Source: CALGSZ01 sp042408955
Lineage (GTDB): Bacteria > Chloroflexota > Chloroflexia > Thermomicrobiales > UBA6265
Assembly (NCBI GenBank): GCA_042408955.1
Contig: JBHOQQ010000066.1
Span: forward strand, 69,705 to 133,704
Length of the DNA: 64,000 bases
Direction: 5' to 3'
In this document: positions 58,197-64,000 of the stretch, in pieces
How the letters are laid out: each line of letters begins with the position of its first letter
How positions within the stretch are numbered: position 1 is the stretch's first letter
Translations under genes and position numbers: made by a program
The notes under the pieces: model-generated
Databases searched by the model: none
The model's input: the letters and a program-made list of their open reading frames with translations, nothing else
What the model was told of the DNA's origin: nothing

Positions 58197-59105
58197 TCAT
58201 GCGCTTCCGCCGTGCTCGTTCTTCGGCGAAGCAGGATCCTTCTGCGCACGAGGAGGAGGCGCTGATCCTTGCAACGCTCGACCCGAGTGCTCGTTCTTCG
58301 GCGAAGCAGGATCCTTCTGCGCAGCGAAGAGTGTCTTGGTGTCAGTAAACGCAACGAGCCGGTCGCCGTCCCAAACCGGGCGAAAGACATCCCAGACGGC
58401 CTGGGGAGCATTCCGCATGCGCTCAGTCAGTGCCGCCCGGATCTCACCGGGTACGTGCATCCGGTCCGTCCAATCATCAAACTGATGGGTCTTTGGGAAA
58501 TGCTCGATGGTCCGCAACTCCAATCCTGCTCGGGTGATCACGTCACACCACTCGCCGGCGGTCAGCGAGCGAATGTGCGAAGGGTCGCGCAGGCGCTCGA
58601 ACTCGTTGTAGAACATGCCTACGCTGCCCTCTGGCACCGTGCTGTCAATGAGGATGAAGCGGCCTTTCGGAGCCAGCACACGAGCAGCTTCCGCGACAAA
58701 CCGCTCAGGGGACGGGAAATGATGCGGCGCGATTCGGCACGTCACGATGTCAATTGACGCGGTGGCAATCGGCAGGGATTCGGCATCCGCTACCACCCCC
58801 GCCACGTTATGCGCACCCGCACGCCTGAGGTGCGCGAGCGCCACAGAAATCATCTTCGGCGTCAGGTCCAACGCGAGCACCCATCGCGCCTGCGGCGCCA
58901 AAGCCAGAGCCACGTGCCCACCACCTGTTGCGATGTCGAGCACTCGCTCGTGAGGCTGAGGCGCGGCAATCTCTACCAAGCGGGCAAGATCATCTCCAGA
59001 CGCGTGCGTTTTGCTCGTCACATAGGCCGTCCCCGCTCTCGTGAACTGCCCTTGCACGAGATGTTTTTGGCCGGCAGAGCGCCGACCCACATCGTCGTGC
59101 GTCAT
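58197..59105 (-). CDS. UbiE-like class I methyltransferase with a repeat-derived C-terminal tail
   Basis: The 302-residue protein has an AdoMet-dependent methyltransferase fold (residues about 30-190): RVLDIATGGGHVALALAPQARWVLALDLTPKMI (motif I), VVADAESLPIATASIDIVTCRIAPHHF (motifs II-III), VLAPKGRFILIDS. The substrate is unknown, of the UbiE/COQ5-like group. After about residue 260 the sequence is unusual: the 12-residue phrase AQKDPASPKNEH occurs twice. It is encoded by two exact copies of a 37-bp DNA repeat (58287-58323 and 58212-58248), so the natural end has been lengthened. The ATG overlaps the 2H phosphoesterase stop (59102-59105). Confidence 0.88.
   Translation of the reverse strand: MTHDDVGRRSAGQKHLVQGQFTRAGTAYVTSKTHASGDDLARLVEIAAPQPHERVLDIATGGGHVALALAPQARWVLALDLTPKMISVALAHLRRAGAHNVAGVVADAESLPIATASIDIVTCRIAPHHFPSPERFVAEAARVLAPKGRFILIDSTVPEGSVGMFYNEFERLRDPSHIRSLTAGEWCDVITRAGLELRTIEHFPKTHQFDDWTDRMHVPGEIRAALTERMRNAPQAVWDVFRPVWDGDRLVAFTDTKTLFAAQKDPASPKNEHSGRALQGSAPPPRAQKDPASPKNEHGGSA
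58212..58323. repeat. Exact 37-bp direct repeat inside the methyltransferase gene
   Basis: The two copies at 58212-58248 and 58287-58323 are identical over 37 bases (start GTGCTCGTTCTTCGGCGAAG) and start 75 bases apart, a multiple of three. It extends the methyltransferase frame without breaking it. The unit contains GAAGCAGGATCCTTC, a partial palindrome. Confidence 0.8.
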
Positions 59106-59833
59106 GGCCGCAACGCCAATGTCGCATAGGTATCAAAGCCAGGATAGGGAATGCTAGGATCCATCATCACCACGTCGACGTGCGAAACGCGAAAGCCGCC
59201 AAAGCGACGATCTCGGAATTGAGCGATGATCGCCGGCAGGTTCCCAAGAGGCGCAGCTTCGGTGTAATGCGCGATCGTCATGTGCGGCAGATAAGCATGC
59301 TTGGCCGTCGTAGGGATTGCGGCAAGCTGATGCAAGCGAGCGTGCAAGCGAGCGCATGCACCGCGGTCATGCACGTCAAGGAAGCACGCGTCCTGAAAAG
59401 AGTTCGCGCCACCAAGCCGCACATCGAACGACGGGGCATCACCGATGGCGTCACTCGCTGCGGCAACGAATTCATCGAGGCGGGTCCTCGCAAATTCGAA
59501 CCGACCCGCCGGGTGATCGCAAAGATATCCAAGCTCCTGCAGCATGATGTGAAGGAAGTGGTCCGGATGCACTCTGATGAATGGAAAGGCGCCGAGTGCA
59601 GCGCGTAGCTCGTCAAGAGCAGGCTGAATCACCTCAGCTGGCACGCGGATGAGGCATGCCACAAACCGGCCAGCGTGCGCCTTCCACTCGTCAGAATCGT
59701 GGCGACCATCCGCAAGGAACCGGTATTGGCGGAATGCCTGCCACGTCCGGCGATACGCAGCCTCTTGCTGTCTGGCGGCGCGCACGTCTCGCCAGCTTGC
59801 CCGAAAGAGTCGGGTGATGCCAGGACCAGCCAA
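59102..59833 (-). CDS. 2H phosphoesterase (2'-5' RNA ligase-like) protein
   Basis: The 243-residue protein has the two short His motifs of the 2H superfamily: HFLHIML near residue 95 and LPHMTIAHYTE near 190. These two His residues form the active site that cleaves or joins 2',3'-cyclic or 2'-5' phosphodiester bonds in RNA or nucleotides. The first motif is HIML rather than the classical HxT/S, so activity is not certain. The frame begins with TTG 59833, 21 bases after greA, with a GGGAGC site; an in-frame GTG downstream is possible. It is the middle gene of a greA-2H-methyltransferase run. Confidence 0.75.
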   Translation of the reverse strand: MAGPGITRLFRASWRDVRAARQQEAAYRRTWQAFRQYRFLADGRHDSDEWKAHAGRFVACLIRVPAEVIQPALDELRAALGAFPFIRVHPDHFLHIMLQELGYLCDHPAGRFEFARTRLDEFVAAASDAIGDAPSFDVRLGGANSFQDACFLDVHDRGACARLHARLHQLAAIPTTAKHAYLPHMTIAHYTEAAPLGNLPAIIAQFRDRRFGGFRVSHVDVVMMDPSIPYPGFDTYATLALRP

Positions 59834-59854
59834 GCCAAGCAGCGCTCCCGATAG

Positions 59855-60331
59855 CTATCGCTCGATGCGCAGAATGGTGATCGTGCGCTCTCCACCAGGA
59901 GTCATCACGCGAGCAACTTCACCTTCGCGCTTACCCAAGAGCGCCCGGCCGATGGGGGACTCATTTGAAATGCGGCCCTGCGAGGGCTTGGCTTCGATGG
60001 CGCCGACGATGGTGTACCGCTCCTCTTCACCATCGAACTCGACCACGACGGTGCTGCCTAGCCCAACGACATCGCGATCTTCTCGCTCGGTGTCATCCAT
60101 GACCTCGGCGCTGCGAAGGAGCGCCTCTAGGTCACTGATGCGCTTCTCAATCAACATTTGATCATGCTTGGCCGCGTCATACGCTGCGTTTTCGCGGAGA
60201 TCCCCATGGGAACGTGCTTCGGCGATCGCCGCGGCAATCGCTGGCCGCCGCACATTCCTCAGCTCGTCTAGTTCGGCCTTGAGCCGCTCCAGGCCCTCGC
60301 GAGTGACTGGAACGCGCTTCACTTCTGCCAT
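59855..60331 (-). CDS. greA: Transcription elongation factor GreA
   Basis: The 158-residue factor rescues backtracked RNA polymerase by inducing transcript cleavage. It has the N-terminal coiled-coil finger (EGLERLKAELDELRNVRRPAIAAAIAEARSHGDLRENAAYDAAK) with the acidic tip residues in GDLRENAAY. The C-terminal FKBP-like domain reads VVGLGSTVVVEFDGEEERYTIVG and SPIGRALLGKREGE. GAGGGT lies 5 bases upstream of the ATG at 60331. It leads the minus-strand operon that continues with the 2H phosphoesterase gene. Confidence 0.97.
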   Translation of the reverse strand: MAEVKRVPVTREGLERLKAELDELRNVRRPAIAAAIAEARSHGDLRENAAYDAAKHDQMLIEKRISDLEALLRSAEVMDDTEREDRDVVGLGSTVVVEFDGEEERYTIVGAIEAKPSQGRISNESPIGRALLGKREGEVARVMTPGGERTITILRIER

Positions 60332-60496
60332 CGAACACCCTCACACGGAAGCCGTCAGCAATCAGCCGATTAGCGAGCCGCCAATGTCATCAGTTGCAAG
60401 CAACCGCGGTAGCCACTGCCACCGCCGCTGGCCCAATGACCTTGACTCGTGCTCTCTGAGGCACACGGCTGGTCGCTGACGGCGCATCACTTGTCG

Positions 60497-60946
60497 TTAC
60501 TCGACTTCCATCGTGCACTCGATCTCGACGGCGATCTGGTTCGGCAGGGCGACAAATCCAACTGCTGACCGGCTGTGCTTCCCAGCCTCACCAAACACTT
60601 CGACGAAGAGATCGGAGCACCCGTTGATTACCTTGGGTTGGTCTCCGAACGACGGATCGGAGTTGACCATGCCCAGCACCTTGACGACGCGCTTGACGCG
60701 GTCGAGGCTGCCAAGCTCCGCCTTCACCGTCGCTAGGATATTGATACCAACCTCTCGCGCAACCTGGTACCCCTGCTCCACCGACAGATTTTGCCCAAGC
60801 TTCCCGGCTGGCGCATTGGGACCAGGCCCGTGGCCCGAGACGAAGAGCAAATTCCCCGTCCGCACACACCGCACATAGTTGGCCACTGGCTCTGGCGGCG
60901 TCGGTAGTTCGATCCCCAGTTCCTTCAGCCGTTGCTCTGCTCCCAC
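60497..60946 (-). CDS. RidA/YjgF-family protein
   Basis: The 149-residue protein belongs to the RidA/YjgF/UK114 family, a chorismate-mutase-like trimer that hydrolyses reactive enamine or imine intermediates, for example from threonine dehydratase. Features: LLFVSGHGPGPNAPAGKLGQNLSVEQGYQVAREVGINILATVKAELGSLDRVKRVVKVLGMVNS and the C-terminal VGFVALPNQIAVEIECTMEV. The general catalytic Arg of classical RidA is not obvious, so the exact activity is open. It lies between greA and the divergent M42 gene. Confidence 0.9.
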   Translation of the reverse strand: MGAEQRLKELGIELPTPPEPVANYVRCVRTGNLLFVSGHGPGPNAPAGKLGQNLSVEQGYQVAREVGINILATVKAELGSLDRVKRVVKVLGMVNSDPSFGDQPKVINGCSDLFVEVFGEAGKHSRSAVGFVALPNQIAVEIECTMEVE

Positions 60947-61075
60947 TCCATCTCCCTTCTCGTGTCAGGCCCACGATTCCGACAATGCGCAAGGATGGTA
61001 GTCTGCCGAGCGCGTTCGGTCAATCGGGTGACCGTCATGTGGTTCCGAAAGTAGAGGGTGGAGCGAAGGGTGACA

Positions 61076-62158
61076 ATGGGTTCTGAGCCTCTCGCCATGA
61101 TGGACATGTTGCAGGAGTTGATGGAGCTTCCCGGTCCGACCGGGCAAGAAGAACCGGTGCTGCGCTGGTGCCGGGAGCAATGGGCAAGCCTTGGAGCGGC
61201 CATCACGGTCACGCCAGTCGGGAATGTGCTGGCCCACATTGGAGGAAACGGCCCGCGCTTGCTCATTCAGGGCCATGCCGATGAGATCAGCTTTGTGGTC
61301 AAGAGCATTGACGATCGAGGCTTTCTCTGGTTGGACAATGGCCAATCGGGGGCGGGCCGGTCGTTTCACTTTCGCTACCCCGTGGGGCAACCGGCACTTG
61401 TCATCGGCCGAGATGCCCGCGTGCCCGGTGTGTTTGCCACGGTGACCGGCCATATTTTGGTCACCCGGCCAGAGGAGAAGACCCGCCTTGATGTCAACGA
61501 TGTCTTTGTAGATATCGGCGTTGATTCGCGGGAAGAAGCGGAAGCGCTCGGTGTGCACGTAGGCGCTGCCGTCCTGTGGAATCCGCCGGTTCGGCGTCTC
61601 GGTCACCGAATCGTCGGCAAGGCCATTGACGATCGCGTTGCGCTTGCCGTCATGACTGAACTCCTTCGCACCGTGGATCGCGCTCGCCTAACCTTCGATC
61701 TCACGCTGGCCGCGACCGTGCAGGAAGAAATCGGATTGATCGGAGCCTCGTCGCTCGGCCGGGATGGGCAATTCGATCTCGCCATCGCGCTCGATAACGG
61801 TCCAATTGGCGATTATCCTGGCGTGGATCCGCGAGAAATGCCGGTCCGCCTCGGGCATGGCCCAGCGCTTGTCTACAAGGACTGGTGGGTCCATTACGAC
61901 CGGCGGGTAATCCGCTTGCTGCGGGATGTGGCTGCCGAGGCTGGCGTCCAGGTTCAAGAAACCACCTTTCAAGGGTTCGGCAGTGATGGTGCCGCCCTTG
62001 TCCGCACCGGCGTACCAACAGCTTTGCTCGCCGTGCCGACACGGTACACGCACAGCGCCTTTGAGCTAGCGGACGAGCGCGACATCGCTGGAATGCTGGA
62101 CTTGCTGCGCGCGTTCGTCACGGCCCCAACCGGGCCCTTGCCCCTCGGCCCTTCCTAA
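61076..62158 (+). CDS. M42-family metallopeptidase
   Basis: The 360-residue enzyme matches M42 aminopeptidases (TET/cellulase-like). The metal ligands are visible in order: HADEI in IQGHADEISFVV, GKAIDDRVALAV (Asp), QEEIGLIGASS (catalytic Glu pair), AIALDNGP (Asp) and the last His in RYTHSAFE. It should be a large oligomeric aminopeptidase that trims peptides in the cytoplasm. ATG 61076 is chosen because GAAGGGTGACA precedes it; an in-frame GTG at 61058 is 6 codons upstream. It is transcribed away from ridA and is a single gene. Confidence 0.92.
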   Translation: MGSEPLAMMDMLQELMELPGPTGQEEPVLRWCREQWASLGAAITVTPVGNVLAHIGGNGPRLLIQGHADEISFVVKSIDDRGFLWLDNGQSGAGRSFHFRYPVGQPALVIGRDARVPGVFATVTGHILVTRPEEKTRLDVNDVFVDIGVDSREEAEALGVHVGAAVLWNPPVRRLGHRIVGKAIDDRVALAVMTELLRTVDRARLTFDLTLAATVQEEIGLIGASSLGRDGQFDLAIALDNGPIGDYPGVDPREMPVRLGHGPALVYKDWWVHYDRRVIRLLRDVAAEAGVQVQETTFQGFGSDGAALVRTGVPTALLAVPTRYTHSAFELADERDIAGMLDLLRAFVTAPTGPLPLGPS

Positions 62159-62222
62159 GACCGACGCGGCGCGGCGCAGTGTGACCTGCTTACCCCGCCC
62201 GGACCCAATCACGCGGCCGCGC

Positions 62223-63425
62223 TCAGCGCGTGCCCAGCACCCGAGCAATGCGCTCGATGGCGCCCTTCAGCGCTTCATCGCTTGTGGCAAACGAGAGCCG
62301 GACGAAGCCTTCTCCGGCCTCGCCGAAGGCATTGCCAGGAACCACCGCAACGTGCGCTTCCCGCAAGATGTAGTCGGCGAAGTCAAGCGACGACATGCCC
62401 GTGCCCCGGATATCCGGGAAGGCGTAGAAGGCACCTTCTGGCAACGGACATCGGATACCTTTGATCGCGCTCAAGCCTTCCGCAACGAACCGGCGCCGGC
62501 GGTCCCAGGCAGAAACCATTTCGCCAATGAAATCTTGCGGACCTGTCAGTGCCGCGACGGCACCTGCTTGGGCGAACGACGTCGCGTGGGTCACCGAGTG
62601 GCTGTGCACCTTGGCAATCTCATCGATGTACACCTTCGGTCCAGCGACATACCCGACGCGCCACCCCGTCATCGCGTAGGCCTTGGATAGCCCGTTGAAC
62701 GTCAGCGTCCGCTCCCACATGCCCGGCATCGCCGCGATGCTGAGATGCTTGCGGCCATCGTAGATGATCTTTTCGTACATCTCATCGGTATAGACCAACA
62801 GATCATGCTCGATCGCCACCGCGCAAATGGCCGCAAATTCCTCGTCATCGAGCACCCGGCCTGTTGGGTTGTTCGGTGAATTAACCACGATACCGCGTGT
62901 TCGCGGCGTGATGTGCCGTTCCAGCACCTCGCGGGTCACCCGGAAATTCTGGTCGGGATCGAGACCCACATGCACGGCAGTGCCGCCCGCCATCTCCACC
63001 ATGGGCTGATAAGAGACCCACGCCGGCTCCAGAAGCATGATGTCGACCCCAGGCTCGACTGTGGCCATCATGGCGGCAAAGAGGGCCTGCTTGCCGCCCG
63101 GTGTCACGATGATCTCGCTTGGGTCGTACTCCAGGCCATTATCAGTCTTGAGCTTCGCCGCGATCGCCTTGCGCAGTGCCGGGGTGCCGTTACTGGCGAC
63201 ATAGTGCGTGTCACCCGCGTTCATGGCGTCGGCAGCAGCCTTCCGGATGTGCTCGGGAGTGATGAAATCCGGGTCACCACCGCCAAGATCGATCACGTCG
63301 ATGCCTTGAGCGCGCAGCGTCCTTGCCTTATCGGAAACTGCCAATGTCGGTGATGGCGCCGCATCCCGTACCCGAGCCGCCAGAAAGTCGCCTGGATGGC
63401 GGTGTGTCGTTCGCTGTGTCTGCAT
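62223..63425 (-). CDS. PLP-dependent aminotransferase, aspartate aminotransferase type
   Basis: The 400-residue enzyme is a fold-type I, class I/II aminotransferase. The PLP Lys is in NGLSKAYAMTGWRVGYV. NSPNNPTGRVLDDEEF and VYTDEMYEKI (Asp of the pyridine nitrogen) are present, and AREAHVAVVPGNAFGEAGEGFVRLSFA carries the Arg that binds the substrate carboxylate. It most likely uses aspartate or a related amino acid as donor. I chose ATG 63425 (MQTQRTT) with AAGGAAAC upstream; the ORF could begin at 63476. It is transcribed toward the M42 gene, convergent. Confidence 0.93.
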   Translation of the reverse strand: MQTQRTTHRHPGDFLAARVRDAAPSPTLAVSDKARTLRAQGIDVIDLGGGDPDFITPEHIRKAAADAMNAGDTHYVASNGTPALRKAIAAKLKTDNGLEYDPSEIIVTPGGKQALFAAMMATVEPGVDIMLLEPAWVSYQPMVEMAGGTAVHVGLDPDQNFRVTREVLERHITPRTRGIVVNSPNNPTGRVLDDEEFAAICAVAIEHDLLVYTDEMYEKIIYDGRKHLSIAAMPGMWERTLTFNGLSKAYAMTGWRVGYVAGPKVYIDEIAKVHSHSVTHATSFAQAGAVAALTGPQDFIGEMVSAWDRRRRFVAEGLSAIKGIRCPLPEGAFYAFPDIRGTGMSSLDFADYILREAHVAVVPGNAFGEAGEGFVRLSFATSDEALKGAIERIARVLGTR

Positions 63426-63691
63426 TCGTGTTTCCTTAGTGCTGATGGTGAGCTGAAGAACGCCACGCGGCGTCAACTCGTCACCGCACCGGACTCTCCC
63501 GTGCGGCTACCCTCTTGTTGGATTCTAGCACCGATCCAAGGCCATCCTCACCTTCCAGCCGCCGGTGAGGCAAAGAATTAGCACTCCCACTTGATGAGTG
63601 CTAACGGGCCGTGGTACCATCGGCCGGCGAATGTGCGTTGGTGGACGCCGGGCTGTTGCCTCGCCCGGCGCATTCAAGGAGGAAACAAAGC
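63426..63691. promoter_or_regulatory. Divergent region between the aminotransferase gene and groES
   Basis: The region holds the minus-strand start signals of the aminotransferase gene (AAGGAAAC near 63430) and the plus-strand promoter of groES with the CIRCE element at 63578-63604. A strong AAGGAGG ribosome site lies at 63677-63683. Confidence 0.5.
63578..63604 (+). promoter_or_regulatory. CIRCE element, HrcA-binding operator
   Basis: TTAGCACTC (63578-63586)-N9-GAGTGCTAA (63596-63604) is the perfect canonical CIRCE inverted repeat. It is 88 bases upstream of the groES start codon, so the groES(-groEL) operon should be repressed by HrcA and induced by heat. hrcA is not in the window. Confidence 0.97.
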
Positions 63692-64000
63692 ATGGCCCAA
63701 GAAACCGGGACGGCAGCAACCGCTGTCAAGCTGCGCCCGCTGGGTGACCGGGTGGTGGTCAAGCCGCTGAGCCGGGAGGAGACGACCAAGAGCGGCATCG
63801 TCCTGCCCGACACCGCCAAGGAGAAGCCCCAGCGCGGCACCATCATCGCGGTCGGGGAGGGACGCCGCGATGAGGACGGGGACCGCATCCCCCTGGATGT
63901 CAAGGTCGGCGATCAGGTGCTGTTCGCCAAGTATGCCGGCACCGAGTTCAAGCTCGATGATGAGGAACTCCTCATCCTCTCCGAAAAGGACATCCTGGCG
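63692..64000 (+). CDS. groES: Co-chaperonin GroES, partial at the right edge
   Basis: The frame runs from ATG 63692 (AAGGAGG 8 bases upstream) to the window edge without a stop, 103 codons. The sequence is GroES: RPLGDRVVVKPLSREETTKSGIVLPDTAKEKPQRG, GTIIAVGEG and VLFAKYAGTEFKLDDEELLILSEKDILA, close to the usual end of about 97-105 residues. So only a few residues are missing. A 10-residue N-terminal extension (MAQETGTAAT) is present. It caps the GroEL folding cage. groEL should follow beyond the window. CIRCE upstream indicates HrcA control. Confidence 0.97.
   Translation, partial: MAQETGTAATAVKLRPLGDRVVVKPLSREETTKSGIVLPDTAKEKPQRGTIIAVGEGRRDEDGDRIPLDVKVGDQVLFAKYAGTEFKLDDEELLILSEKDILA

Overview
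The window looks like a chromosomal segment of a high-GC, probably thermophilic member of the Chloroflexota, most likely class Thermomicrobia (Sphaerobacter/Thermomicrobium/Nitrolancea type). This is inferred from codon use, the frequent GTG starts, the mix of families (DUF4331, Uma2, AfsR-like ATPases, several solute-binding proteins, CIRCE-controlled groES) and the general gene style. No 16S rRNA is present to prove it. There is no phage, IS element, CRISPR array or rRNA operon. Most of the window is ordinary core and accessory chromosome.

Layout. 1-5.1 kb: the 3' end of metH, a Uma2-family nuclease, methionyl-tRNA synthetase behind a stand-alone terminator, then an overlapping minus-strand operon (83-aa protein, covalent-flavin oxidase, FMN-binding oxidase). 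5.4-11.4 kb: an AfsR/SARP-type regulator broken by two apparent frameshifts, an ArsR-type regulator, a 72-aa protein and a cupin. 11.6-20.5 kb: a tyrosine recombinase with a degenerate active site, intergenic repeats, a coiled-coil protein, an M20 dipeptidase, a secreted CAP-discoidin protein behind a structured leader, and a two-component system. 20.6-31.3 kb: small secreted and hypothetical proteins, a threonine dehydratase-like enzyme, a sugar ABC importer without ATPase, a cupredoxin, tRNA-Lys, a Yip1-like membrane protein and a peptide-binding protein. 31.4-40.7 kb: trehalose-phosphate synthase, a TPP riboswitch with a ThiY-like protein, MscL with a zinc ribbon, an XRE/NB-ARC/TPR regulator, a membrane-anchored molybdopterin oxidoreductase and a 56-aa gene with its own promoter region and hairpin. 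41-47.4 kb: a DUF4331-TPR-NicO operon and arsM/arsR. 47.5-54.2 kb: heme genes hemH-hemC-hemD-hemB-hemE-hemY. 54.6-64 kb: gatC-gatA, a beta-propeller lipoprotein, greA-2H phosphoesterase-methyltransferase, ridA, an M42 peptidase, an aminotransferase, and CIRCE-groES running off the end.

How the genes work together. The clearest pathway is heme: five overlapping or abutting genes from porphobilinogen synthase to the porphyrinogen oxidase, preceded by ferrochelatase. Thiamine salvage is controlled by the riboswitch. Arsenic methylation is a regulator-enzyme pair sharing a matching 16-bp operator. gatC-gatA is part of the tRNA amidotransferase. The least understood co-translated unit is the DUF4331-TPR-NicO operon, which combines two exported or anchored proteins with a metal-exporter-like permease. 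I regard it, the repeat-extended methyltransferase, the degenerate recombinase, the CAP-gene leader and the 56-aa gene as the best candidates for undescribed biology. None of them is proven by sequence alone.
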